From NCBI RefSeq assembly GCF_030532325.1, contig NZ_JAUNLS010000005.1, forward strand, positions 1 to 64,000: DNA of 64,000 nt. The letters are read 5' to 3'. Shown piece after piece: positions 1 through 8,017 of this stretch. The stretch comes from Corynebacterium sp. (lineage in GTDB: Bacteria > Actinomycetota > Actinomycetes > Mycobacteriales > Mycobacteriaceae). The notes under the pieces were generated by a model. The model saw only the letters and a list, made by a program, of their open reading frames with translations, was not told where the DNA came from and did not search any database. A program made the position numbers and the translations under genes. How positions within the stretch are numbered: the stretch's first letter is position 1; each line of letters begins with the position of its first letter.

Positions 1-83
1 TTCGACTAGCGGCCTATGTCACACGCCTGGAACGCGTGCGGGAGTCACATCCCTCAGGGGTTCAAATCCCCTATCCTCCGCCA
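1..83 (+). tRNA. tRNA-Ser (GGA anticodon), 5' end cut off by the window
   Basis: The segment folds as the D, anticodon, long variable and T arms of a class II tRNA. The anticodon loop reads CTGGAAC, with anticodon GGA for serine codons TCC/TCT. The T arm GGGGTTCAAATCCCC is followed by the 3' acceptor strand ATCCTCC (73-79), discriminator G80 and an encoded CCA (81-83). Only the last base of the 5' acceptor strand is inside the window; about six bases (expected GGAGGA) lie upstream. Confidence 0.93.
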
Positions 84-86
84 CAG

Positions 87-126
87 GGAAGCCCTGGTTC
101 TTCGGAACCGGGGCTTCCGTCATTTA
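87..126 (+). terminator. Intrinsic terminator of tRNA-Ser
   Basis: A 14-bp hairpin with a TTCG tetraloop (87-100 pairs with 105-118, one G-U pair) begins four bases after the tRNA CCA and is followed by a short T-containing tail. This is a strong rho-independent terminator for the tRNA. Confidence 0.85.
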
Positions 127-148
127 ATCTTCAGCCCCGCGGGTCGGT

Positions 149-216
149 GGTCTCCCAGCTTCAAAATCCTGCTCGGATCGAGGGCTTTTCGGGCGTGAAA
201 TTGAAGCTGGGAGACT
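149..216. repeat. Palindromic intergenic element, family C, copy 1
   Basis: A perfect 15-bp inverted repeat (GTCTCCCAGCTTCAA at 150-164, complement at 201-215) encloses about 36 bases. A second copy lies at 28124-28191. The reverse complement of this copy aligns with that copy through the loop as well as the arms, including a shared CGATC(C/T)GAGC core, so the two are diverged copies of one element in opposite orientation. It sits between tRNA-Ser and the aminotransferase gene. There is no coding capacity. Its role is unknown (mobile MITE-like element, RNA hairpin or protein-binding site). Confidence 0.8.
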
Positions 217-378
217 GCGGCCCCCGGTGAAGCGCCGGTGAGTTGCCTGCGACTGGTGCTGGGGAAGCAGGGACGTCGCCCAAGCGCTCAATTGCCGCCG
301 GTAACCGTCTACACTGTCCATCTGATCGCGTTAGTATTGGTTGCCACATGTACGCACCACGTGCCGGAAGGAAGACGG

Positions 379-1650
379 ATGTCGCTTCTTAAGCTTGAAA
401 AGTCCGAGCTGGATGATCTCGCCACCCAGGTCCGCAAGGAATACGAAGAACTGAAGGCTAGGGGCCTGCAGCTCGACCTGACCCGTGGCAAGCCCAGCAA
501 GTCGCAGCTGACGCTGTCCAATGACCTGCTGGAGCTGCCGGGTGCTGGCAACTACGTCGACGCCGCCGGCAACGATGTGCGCAACTACGGCAACCTTGAG
601 GGCATCAAGGAGCTGCGCCAGCTATGGGGCAAGCTGACCAACACTGACCCTGAGCTGCTCGTCGCCGGGGACTCCTCCTCGCTCAACATCATGTTTGACC
701 TGGTGTCGTGGTCCTACACCTTCGGCAACAACGATTCTGAGCGCCCGTGGTCCCAGGAAGAGACCGTCAAGTGGATTTGCCCCACCCCGGGCTATGACCG
801 CCACTTCGCCATCACGGAGAAGCTGGGCTTCGAGCTCATCCAGATCCCCATGCTGGAGGACGGCCCGGATGTGGCGGCCGTCGCCGAGCTGGCCAAGGAC
901 CCGCAGGTCAAGGGCATGTGGATGGTGCCGATGTTTGCCAACCCCACCGGCGCCACCATCACGGAGGAGAAGGCCCGCACCCTGGCCTCCCTGGAGGCAG
1001 CCGCCCCGGACTTCCGCATCGTGTGGGACAACGCCTACGCAGTGCACACGCTGACCGACGAGTTCCCGGAGATCCTGCCGATCCTCGACATCGCACGCGA
1101 AGAGGGCAACCCCAACCGCTTCTGGGCTATGTCCTCGACCTCCAAGATCACCTTCGCTGGCTCGGGCGTGGCCTTCTTTGCTTCCTCCCGCGAGAACCTG
1201 GACTGGTACCTGTCCATCGCCGGCATCCGCGGCATCGGCCCGAACAAGGTCAACCAGCTCGCACACCAGCAGTTCTTCGGCTCCGCCGAGGGCGTGCGCG
1301 CGGTGATGCGCCGCCACACTGCGCTGCTGGCCCCGAAGTTCCAGGCCGTGCTGCGCATTCTGGATGATCGCCTCACGCAGTACGACGTCGCCCGCTGGAC
1401 CGAGCCGAAGGGCGGTTACTTCGTCTCCCTCGACGTCGTCGACGGCACCGCCACCCGCGTGTGGGAGCTGGCCAAGGAGGCCGGCATCGTGCTCACCAAG
1501 GCGGGCTCCGCGTTCCCGCACGGCCACGACGAGAATGACCGCAACATCCGCCTGGCTCCCTCCCTGCCGCCGCAGGAGGAGGTCGAGCTGGCCATGGATG
1601 GCGTGGCAACTTGCGTGCTGCTCGCCGCTCTGGAGAAGCTGGGGGCTTAA
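379..1650 (+). CDS. aspT: Aspartate aminotransferase (AspT type, PLP-dependent)
   Basis: The 423-residue protein matches the actinobacterial aminotransferase group known in C. glutamicum as AspT, which interconverts aspartate and 2-oxoglutarate with oxaloacetate and glutamate in the cytoplasm. The motif SSTSKITFAGSG carries the expected PLP-binding lysine, and NPTGATIT and DNAY are typical of fold type I. An in-frame GTG exists 141 bases upstream, but I chose ATG 379 because GGAAGGAAG lies just before it and the upstream extension does not look like protein. The next gene follows at once, and the order aspT-(SUFU)-dnaX-ybaB-recR is conserved in corynebacteria. Function is inferred from family recognition. 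Confidence 0.9.
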   Translation: MSLLKLEKSELDDLATQVRKEYEELKARGLQLDLTRGKPSKSQLTLSNDLLELPGAGNYVDAAGNDVRNYGNLEGIKELRQLWGKLTNTDPELLVAGDSSSLNIMFDLVSWSYTFGNNDSERPWSQEETVKWICPTPGYDRHFAITEKLGFELIQIPMLEDGPDVAAVAELAKDPQVKGMWMVPMFANPTGATITEEKARTLASLEAAAPDFRIVWDNAYAVHTLTDEFPEILPILDIAREEGNPNRFWAMSSTSKITFAGSGVAFFASSRENLDWYLSIAGIRGIGPNKVNQLAHQQFFGSAEGVRAVMRRHTALLAPKFQAVLRILDDRLTQYDVARWTEPKGGYFVSLDVVDGTATRVWELAKEAGIVLTKAGSAFPHGHDENDRNIRLAPSLPPQEEVELAMDGVATCVLLAALEKLGA

Positions 1651-1653
1651 GCC

Positions 1654-2208
1654 ATCAACAAGGACGAGACCGCTTTCTGGCTTGCTCAGTGCGTTCCCGC
1701 GGAGCTGGAGTTCCGCACCGTTGAGGGCCAGAGGGTTGGCTTCGCCGAGCTTGATGGCGCCCAATCCCTCGCCCTGACCACTGAGTTCGCTGAGGTCGAT
1801 ACGGGCTTGACGCACGTTGAGCGCGGCGTCGACGTGCGCTGCGAGCTGCTTACCGTCGCCCGCGCCGAGCCCGCCGCCGCGGTGGCCGCCGTGCTGTCCG
1901 CGGCGCGCCTGCTGGCCCGGGCCAAGGGCGTGGTGCCCGCCCAGCCGGGTGTGTTGTTGCCGGAGCTTTTTCCTAGCGACGACCCACGATTCACCAGCTT
2001 CAGCGTGCGCCACGGCCTGCTCATCGCCCCCTTTCTGTGGGGCGGGCAAACTCCGCAGGTGGTGGAGGAGAATCGCGTCACTGTGGTCTGCCAGTTGCTC
2101 ATGCTTAGCGACGCCGAGTATGCCTACGCCGTCGAGGAGGGCGTCGGCGCCATGCAGCAGGCGGTGGCGGACGCGGGCATCGACGTCTTGGATTGGCGGA
2201 GACGCTAG
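1654..2208 (+). CDS. SUFU (suppressor of fused) domain protein, probable non-ATG start
   Basis: The C-terminal half has the SUFU-family pattern: an ELLTV strand, a PG-containing loop, HGLLIAPFLW, and a closing QLLMLSDAEY...VLDWRRR. Bacterial members have no established biochemical role, although some act in immunity to polymorphic toxins. Coding-like sequence begins right after the aspT stop, but the frame has no ATG, GTG or TTG until TTG 1807, which would remove about 50 residues of plausible domain. I chose ATC 1654 because a G-rich Shine-Dalgarno-like stretch (1641-1645) lies 8 bases upstream and the length (184 residues) then suits the family. A start-codon mutation or sequence error is the main alternative. 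Probably co-transcribed with aspT. Confidence 0.65.
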   Translation: MNKDETAFWLAQCVPAELEFRTVEGQRVGFAELDGAQSLALTTEFAEVDTGLTHVERGVDVRCELLTVARAEPAAAVAAVLSAARLLARAKGVVPAQPGVLLPELFPSDDPRFTSFSVRHGLLIAPFLWGGQTPQVVEENRVTVVCQLLMLSDAEYAYAVEEGVGAMQQAVADAGIDVLDWRRR

Positions 2209-2219
2209 ACTGGCTAACC

Positions 2220-4715
2220 GTGGCTCTTTACCGGAAATATCGTCCAGCAACTTTCGCGGAAGTGGTAGGCCAAGAGCAGGTCACCACCCCTTTGTCCGCG
2301 GCCCTCGACGCAGGGCGCATCAACCACGCCTACCTGTTTTCCGGCCCGCGCGGCTGCGGTAAGACCTCCTCTGCGCGCATCATGGCGCGCTCGCTGAACT
2401 GCGAGCACGGGCCTACCTCTACGCCGTGCGGAGTGTGTGATTCCTGCGTGTCCCTGGCCCCCGGCGGGCCGGGCAACCTCGATGTCACTGAGCTTGACGC
2501 CGCCTCCCACAACGGCGTGGAGGACATGCGCGAGCTGCGTGACCGCGCCTACTACGCGCCGGCGGAGTCGCGTTACCGCATCTTCATCATCGACGAGGCA
2601 CACATGATTTCCGCCTCCGGCGCTAATGCCCTGCTCAAGGTGGTGGAGGAGCCTCCGGAGCACGTCATCTTTATCTTTGCCACCACGGAGCCGGAAAAGA
2701 TCATCGGAACCATCCGCTCGCGTACCCACCACTATCCCTTCCGCCTTCTCACCCCGCCGGCGATGAATGGCCTGCTGGAGCGCACGGTGGCCGCGGAGGG
2801 CGTGCACGTGGATGATTCGGTGTACCCTATGGTCATTCAGGCCGGCGGTGGCTCGCCGCGCGATACGCTGTCCATCCTGGATCAGTTGCTGGCGGGTGCG
2901 GGCCCGGATGGGCTGACGTACGACGTCGCCCGTCCGCTGCTGGGCGTGACGGATCTCGGTTTGCTGGATAACACGATTGAGGCCCTGGCCAGCCAGGATA
3001 AGGCTGGTTTGTTCCGCTTGGTCGACGGCGTCATTGAGGCCGGGCACGAGCCGCGGCGTTTTGCCATTGACCTGCTGGACCGCTTGCGCGATCTGATGAT
3101 CCTGCAGGCCGTGCCCACCGCAGTGGAGGAGGGGCTGGTCTCCGCGCCGACTGACCGCGGTGAGATTCTCAGCGCCCAGGCGCAGCGCTTCTCGGGCCCG
3201 CAGCTGGCCTACCTGGCTGAGACCGTCAACGATCGCATCTCGACGCTGCGCGGGGCCACCTCTCCGCGCCTGCTGCTGGAGATCCTCTGCGCTCACCTGC
3301 TCGTGGGCTCGGCCCCGGCCGCAGCCGCGGCGGGCTCGGGCGTGCAACTGCCGCAGGGGATGCCGGGTGGCGCGCAGGCGCCGAAGCAAACACAGACACC
3401 AACATCAGCACAAGCTCAGAGCCAGGGTGCCCAAGCACCCGCGCAATCCGCCGTGGCCAGCGCGCAGGACCCCGCAGCTGCTGCCGCTGCCATCCTGGCC
3501 AGCCGCCGCAACCGCCAGGCCCAGCAGGAGGAGCAAGCTCAGCAAGAGCAACAAGCCCAGCAGGCACCTGCGCCTGAGCAGCCCCAGCACGAGCCCGCTC
3601 TGCAGCCAGAGGCTCAGCAGCCACAGGCTCAGCCCACGCAGGCAGAGGCCCACGAATCGCCTGAGCAGCTGGCTGAACGCGTGCGCGGCCAGTGGGCTGA
3701 CCTGCGCGTGCGGGTGGGCCGCCGCAACAAGATTGCGGAGATCATGCTCGCAGAGGCCCGGGTACTGGGGATCCGCGATGACATCCTGGTACTGGGCCAC
3801 ACCACGGGCGCGTTGGCGCAGCGCATCAACGCCCCGGAGAACAACAAGGACATCGTGGCTGTGCTCAAGGAGGAGTACAACCGGGACCTGCAGGTCGAGT
3901 GCATCATCGGCACGGACCCGAAGGCCGCTGGGTTCAGCGGTCAGCAGCCGGTGACTCGCCAGGCGTGGAACCCCAACCAGGCCCAGCGCGAGAGCGCCGA
4001 GCCCGAACAGGAGCCTGAGAGTCCTAGCCCGCAGACCGATCCCCAGTCGCAGCCAGAGCGCGCGCCCGAGGCGCCCGCGCAGGGAGCTGCGCCTGCGGAA
4101 GAGTCTGCTGATCCCTGGGGCGTCCCGCGGCCCATCGGGCGCGGCGCGCAGCCACAGCCGGAGCCAGAACGGCAGACTCAGCAACAGCAACAGCAACAGC
4201 CACGGCCGCAGCCGCAGCGCCAGGAACAACCGCAGCAGCCTCCCCGGGTGCAGGCTCAGCCACAGCAGCAGCCACAGCGCCAGGAGCAGCCCCAGCAGCA
4301 GGTGCCGGACTGGCGCTCGCGCATCGCGCGGGCAACGGAAAGTGCGGCGGCGCGCGATGCCGCCTACAACGCGGTGCCCAAGTTCGGTGACGGCGTGCCG
4401 CTGCCGCCGGAGCCCGCCCCGGAGGGAGCGGAGTACGAGCCGCCCTTCGAGGCGCCGCCGGAGGAGTACTACCCGCCGGAGGATGCGGGTGGGCAGCAGG
4501 GGGCGTCGCCAAGCGGAGCACCGCAGGCGGGGCAGCAGTATCAGCCCCAATCCCAGCCGCAACAACAGCAGCAGCCAGCGCAGCCATATACCCGCGATGA
4601 TGAAGAGCGGGAGATGATGGAGGCCGCGCGCGATGCCGGCGAGCTGGACCACCGCACCGCCACCGAGGTGGCTATGGAATTGCTCACCCAGGAGCTAGGG
4701 GCGCGGCGCCTGTAG
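2220..4715 (+). CDS. dnaX: DNA polymerase III subunits gamma and tau
   Basis: This is the clamp-loader ATPase of the replisome (831 residues). The start GTG 2220 gives the canonical VALYRKYRP beginning. Walker A GPRGCGKTS lies at residues 42-50, the zinc-binding cysteines at 61, 70, 73 and 76, and Walker B IFIIDEAH at 121-128; the sensor arginine is in IRSRT rather than the usual SRC. Residues about 390-480 and 600-800 are glutamine/proline/alanine-rich low complexity separating the clamp-loader core from a conserved block (about 490-590). No slippery A-run for gamma frameshifting was seen. A TAGACT box lies 8 bases upstream of the GTG, so a leaderless transcript is possible. Confidence 0.95.
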   Translation: MALYRKYRPATFAEVVGQEQVTTPLSAALDAGRINHAYLFSGPRGCGKTSSARIMARSLNCEHGPTSTPCGVCDSCVSLAPGGPGNLDVTELDAASHNGVEDMRELRDRAYYAPAESRYRIFIIDEAHMISASGANALLKVVEEPPEHVIFIFATTEPEKIIGTIRSRTHHYPFRLLTPPAMNGLLERTVAAEGVHVDDSVYPMVIQAGGGSPRDTLSILDQLLAGAGPDGLTYDVARPLLGVTDLGLLDNTIEALASQDKAGLFRLVDGVIEAGHEPRRFAIDLLDRLRDLMILQAVPTAVEEGLVSAPTDRGEILSAQAQRFSGPQLAYLAETVNDRISTLRGATSPRLLLEILCAHLLVGSAPAAAAAGSGVQLPQGMPGGAQAPKQTQTPTSAQAQSQGAQAPAQSAVASAQDPAAAAAAILASRRNRQAQQEEQAQQEQQAQQAPAPEQPQHEPALQPEAQQPQAQPTQAEAHESPEQLAERVRGQWADLRVRVGRRNKIAEIMLAEARVLGIRDDILVLGHTTGALAQRINAPENNKDIVAVLKEEYNRDLQVECIIGTDPKAAGFSGQQPVTRQAWNPNQAQRESAEPEQEPESPSPQTDPQSQPERAPEAPAQGAAPAEESADPWGVPRPIGRGAQPQPEPERQTQQQQQQQPRPQPQRQEQPQQPPRVQAQPQQQPQRQEQPQQQVPDWRSRIARATESAAARDAAYNAVPKFGDGVPLPPEPAPEGAEYEPPFEAPPEEYYPPEDAGGQQGASPSGAPQAGQQYQPQSQPQQQQQPAQPYTRDDEEREMMEAARDAGELDHRTATEVAMELLTQELGARRL

Positions 4716-4788
4716 AGCGCACTCGGTACTCTGGTGCCGGTACACTGAGCAGATAGAAATTACAGACGAAGAATGAAAGGACCTTCCC

Positions 4789-5163
4789 ATGACCGATCCG
4801 ATGCAGCAGGCAAATGACATGAACGAACTGCTGGCACAGGCTGCCCGCGTGCAGGCTGAGCTGCAGAAGGCGCAGGAGGAGATCCTCGCCGCCACCGTCA
4901 CTGGCACCGCAGGCAACGGCCTGGTCAAGGTCACCATGACCGGTGGCGCTGAGCTCAAGGAGGTCAGCATCGATAAGTCTGTCGTGGACCCGGAGGACGT
5001 GGAGACCCTGCAGGACCTCATCATCGGCGCCTTCAAGGAGGCTCACCGCAAGGCCGGCGAGCTGGCGCAGGAGAAGATTGGTCCGCTTTCCCAGGGCATG
5101 GGCCAGTCCCAGCAGAACTACGATGGCCCGTCCATCGAGGATGTCTTTGGCAACCAGAACTAA
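4789..5163 (+). CDS. ybaB: YbaB/EbfC family nucleoid-associated protein
   Basis: The 124-residue protein matches YbaB/EbfC, small dimeric DNA-binding proteins usually encoded between dnaX and recR. A helical N-terminus (MNELLAQAARVQAELQKAQEE) is followed by the family beta core with GNGLVKVTMTGGAEL. The start ATG 4789 is preceded by GAAAGGA. Its place in the dnaX-ybaB-recR cluster supports a role near replication and recombination, but the exact function of the family is unsettled. Confidence 0.93.
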   Translation: MTDPMQQANDMNELLAQAARVQAELQKAQEEILAATVTGTAGNGLVKVTMTGGAELKEVSIDKSVVDPEDVETLQDLIIGAFKEAHRKAGELAQEKIGPLSQGMGQSQQNYDGPSIEDVFGNQN

Positions 5164-5188
5164 GCCACGCGTTACACTAAAAGGCAGT

Positions 5189-5215
5189 CGCCCCGCAGTG
5201 GGGCGCGGTCTTTTG
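5189..5215 (+). terminator. Hairpin with T-rich tail between ybaB and recR
   Basis: CGCCCC (5189-5194) pairs with GGGGCG (5200-5205), and TCTTTTG follows at 5209-5215. It resembles a rho-independent terminator or attenuator and would reduce read-through from dnaX-ybaB into recR, which starts 18 bases later. Confidence 0.65.
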
Positions 5216-5232
5216 TCGATTAAGGGAGCAAC

Positions 5233-5889
5233 GTGTTCGAAGGACCTCTGCAGGATCTGATTGACGAGTTTTCGCGCCTGCCCGGCGTGGGCCCCAAGTC
5301 CGCCCAACGCATCGCCTTCCACGTCCTGCACATGGACCCCGAAGACATCGAGCGCCTGCAAAACGCCCTCGGCGCGGTGCGCGACGGCGTGCAGTTCTGC
5401 CGCATCTGCTGCAACATTTCCCGCGAGGATGTGTGCCGCATCTGCATCAACTCCCAGCGCGATGCCTCCACCGTGTGCGTGGTGGAAGAGCCCAAGGACA
5501 TCCAGGTCATCGAGCGCACTGGCGAGTACTCTGGCCGCTACCACGTGCTGGGCGGGGCGCTGGATCCGCTGGCCAATATCGGCCCAAAGGACCTCAACAT
5601 CTCGCAGCTGCTGCAGCGCATCGGCGGGGTGCTGCCGGACCGCGAGCTGGCGGATTCCACCCCGGAACACCCGCTTTACGACGACACCCCGGCCATCACC
5701 GAGGTCATCCTGGCCACCGACCCCAACACCGAGGGTGAAGCCACCGCAGCCTACCTGGTGCGGCTGCTGCGCGATTTTCCTGATTTGAAGATCACGCGCC
5801 TGGCCTCCGGCATGCCGTTGGGCGGGGACTTGGAGTTCGTGGACGAGCTCACGCTCTCCCGCGCTTTGTCCGGCAGGCTCACTGTCTAA
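5233..5889 (+). CDS. recR: Recombination protein RecR
   Basis: This is the 218-residue RecR of the RecFOR pathway, which loads RecA on gapped DNA. A helix-hairpin-helix ([14 protein letters not shown], residues 15-28) comes first. Next is a zinc finger in which the cysteine pairs CRICC and CRIC are separated by about 13 residues. A TOPRIM domain with VVEEP and [12 protein letters not shown] follows. The start is GTG 5233 with AGGGAG upstream. It ends head-to-tail against the gatD-murT pair on the other strand. Confidence 0.96.
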   Translation: MFEGPLQDLIDEFSRLPGVGPKSAQRIAFHVLHMDPEDIERLQNALGAVRDGVQFCRICCNISREDVCRICINSQRDASTVCVVEEPKDIQVIERTGEYSGRYHVLGGALDPLANIGPKDLNISQLLQRIGGVLPDRELADSTPEHPLYDDTPAITEVILATDPNTEGEATAAYLVRLLRDFPDLKITRLASGMPLGGDLEFVDELTLSRALSGRLTV

Positions 5890-5929
5890 ACTGCGGGCGG
5901 TCTAGGCCGCGGGCGCTGCCGCGACGAAG

Positions 5930-6682
5930 CTATTTCAGCCGCTCCTTGCGCAGCTGGGTGACCGCCGGGATGTCGAGGGGCTCCAGCTCTGCCAGGGCAA
6001 TGCCCATGGCCTGGGCCAACAGGAGATCTGCCAGCTGCGGGTTGCGGGCGAGTGCTGGGCCGTGCATGTAGGTGGCAATGACGCTGCCCTGCACCGCGCC
6101 CTCGGCGTGGCGTTGCTGGGAGCCGTCGCGCAGATCCGCCGTCGCCGCGGTATCCGCGTTGCCCTGGCCGCGGGTGATTTTGCCCAGCGGCTGGGCGGCA
6201 GGGCCCAGGATGGTGGCACCCATGTGGTTCTCAAAGCCGGTGAGCGGCTCGGTGAGCTCGGCGGTGATGCCGGCGCCGGTGGGCTCGGAGGCCACCTCGC
6301 CGATGGCGCGCTCGGCCATGGAGGCGGTGGTGGCGTCGATAAGCCCCACGCCGTCGATGACGCGCCCGGAGGCCCGGAAGGACTCGCCGAGGACCTGCAG
6401 GCCCGCGCAGATGGACAGAATGGGCCGGCCGGCGTTCGCCGCACGCGTCAGGCCGCCGTCGGCGATGAGGTGCTCGGCCGCCAGGATTTGGGCCACGTCC
6501 TCGCCGCCGCCCAGGGTGTAGACGTCGAGGGAATCGGGCACCGGCTGGCCCAGCGTGATGGGGATGATCTCCGCCTCAAAGCCGCGCATCCGGGCGCGCT
6601 GGCGCAGGACGAGGGCGTTGCCGTCGTCGCCGTAGGTGCCCAGGACATCGGGGAGGATGAGGCCGATCTGCAGCTTAGTCAT
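5930..6682 (-). CDS. gatD: Lipid II isoglutaminyl synthase, glutamine amidotransferase subunit GatD
   Basis: The 250-residue class I glutamine amidotransferase (CobB/CobQ-like) supplies ammonia to MurT, which amidates the D-glutamate of lipid II. The nucleophile is Cys92 in SICAGLQVLG and the catalytic His is His207 in TYMHGPALARN. I chose ATG 6682, giving MTKLQIG, over an upstream in-frame start because it overlaps the murT stop by 8 bases, typical of translational coupling in murT-gatD operons. The amidated product is needed for efficient peptidoglycan cross-linking. It is sometimes annotated as a cobyric acid synthase-like protein. Confidence 0.9.
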   Translation of the reverse strand: MTKLQIGLILPDVLGTYGDDGNALVLRQRARMRGFEAEIIPITLGQPVPDSLDVYTLGGGEDVAQILAAEHLIADGGLTRAANAGRPILSICAGLQVLGESFRASGRVIDGVGLIDATTASMAERAIGEVASEPTGAGITAELTEPLTGFENHMGATILGPAAQPLGKITRGQGNADTAATADLRDGSQQRHAEGAVQGSVIATYMHGPALARNPQLADLLLAQAMGIALAELEPLDIPAVTQLRKERLK

Positions 6683-7994
6683 GGTGTGCTCCCTTCTGAG
6701 CATCCTGTGCAGCGGACTTTTCTGCCTTGACCGCGGCGTTGAGCGCCTTCTTGAGATCGCGGAAGGCGGTGTAGTTGGCCAGCACCTCCACGCGCCCGGC
6801 CGGGCAGGACGTGATGGCCTGCAGGGGATCGGGGATAAGCTCGTGGGAAATGTCCGCGTAGACCAGGCGCACGGCCAGATCGGTGCCGCGCTCGCCGCAG
6901 GCCTTTACGGCCAGCGAGCCGAAATCCTCAAAGCGAACGTCCCACAGCCAGGACATGTCCACGCCGTCGGCCACCTGGCCGTTGGCGGCGATGACCAGGC
7001 CGTCGGCGCTGCGATCCACCATGGACAGGGCCTCCTGCCAGCCGGCGGGGTTCTTGGCCAGCAGCAGGCGAATCTCTTGATCCCCCAGCGTGATGGTGGA
7101 GTAGCGCCCGGCGACGTCCGTGACGGATTCCGTGGCGGCGATGGCCTTGTCCAGATCCACCCCGAAGCCCTCGACGGCCGCGGCGATAGCCTGCGCGGCA
7201 TTGCCGCGGTTGGCGCGGCCGGGCAGCGCCAGAGAGAGCTCGCGGGTGCCCTGCGGGGTGTGTAGCCCCTCGGCGTCGACGCTCCAGGTGGGCGTGGGGC
7301 GGCGGAACTCGCTGCCGTTAGGCAGCTTCTTCACGGCGTACCAGTCCTCGCCGTCGCGGATGATGTGGCCGCCGGTGCGCGGGCAGGTGACGGATTCTCC
7401 CAGCCAGCCGGCCCCGGCGGAGACCCACACGACGTTCTTGGCCTCGTAGGCCACGGAGGTCATGAGAACGTCGTCGCAGTTGGCAATGACGAGCATGTCC
7501 GGGTGGGCCTCCACCGTGGCGCGCAGGGCGCGCTCGATCTTGTTGATCTCGCCCACGCGGTCGAGCTGATCGCGCGAGAGGTTGAGCAGCACGAGGACCT
7601 GCGGGTTGAGCTTCTCCGCCACGTGGGGAACGTGCAGCTCGTCGACCTCCAGGACCAGGTGGGAGGCGGACTTACCGGCCAGCAGGGCGGAGATGATTCC
7701 AGCATCCATGTTGTCGCCGCCATCGTTGGTGGCCACGCTGTGGGCGCTGCGCACCGCCGCGGCGAGCATGCGGGTGGTGGTGGATTTTCCGTTGGTGCCG
7801 GTGACGAGCACGGCCGGGCGGTCCTTGGCCAGACCGTGCATGATGTTGGGATCGATAGCGCCTGCAACGAGGCCGCCGATCATGCCGCCGGCGCCGCGGC
7901 CCGTGGCCCGGGAAGCCGTCGTGGCCAGGGAGGCCGCGGCAGTGGCCACCGCGGTGCGCGCCGAGGCGAGGGCACCTGTGAAGTTAAAACTCAT
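6675..7994 (-). CDS. murT: Lipid II isoglutaminyl synthase, Mur-ligase-like subunit MurT
   Basis: The 439-residue protein has a Mur ligase central domain with the ATP loop GTNGKST (residues 66-72), the catalytic region DGGDNMDAG and LEVDELHVP, and a C-terminal DUF1727 domain that contacts GatD. Together they convert the alpha-carboxylate of D-Glu in lipid II to the amide at the cytoplasmic membrane. S. aureus MurT has a four-cysteine zinc ribbon in the central domain; here only Cys204 (VTCPRTGGH) remains and the partner cysteines are absent. The gene comes first in the pair. A TACCCT box lies 6 bases before ATG 7994, so a leaderless start is possible. Confidence 0.91.
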   Translation of the reverse strand: MSFNFTGALASARTAVATAAASLATTASRATGRGAGGMIGGLVAGAIDPNIMHGLAKDRPAVLVTGTNGKSTTTRMLAAAVRSAHSVATNDGGDNMDAGIISALLAGKSASHLVLEVDELHVPHVAEKLNPQVLVLLNLSRDQLDRVGEINKIERALRATVEAHPDMLVIANCDDVLMTSVAYEAKNVVWVSAGAGWLGESVTCPRTGGHIIRDGEDWYAVKKLPNGSEFRRPTPTWSVDAEGLHTPQGTRELSLALPGRANRGNAAQAIAAAVEGFGVDLDKAIAATESVTDVAGRYSTITLGDQEIRLLLAKNPAGWQEALSMVDRSADGLVIAANGQVADGVDMSWLWDVRFEDFGSLAVKACGERGTDLAVRLVYADISHELIPDPLQAITSCPAGRVEVLANYTAFRDLKKALNAAVKAEKSAAQDAQKGAHHD

Positions 7995-8017
7995 GCCTTT
8001 AGGGTAGCGGGGCGCGC

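Noticed and set aside
622..2250. 542-codon open frame on the minus strand opposite aspT and the SUFU gene
   Set aside because: It is a shadow of high-GC coding sequence; the plus-strand proteins match known families and the antisense product does not resemble a protein.
2220..4715. Programmed frameshift site in dnaX
   Set aside because: No A-run slippery heptamer with a following hairpin was seen; the Gln/Pro-rich linkers are in one open frame.
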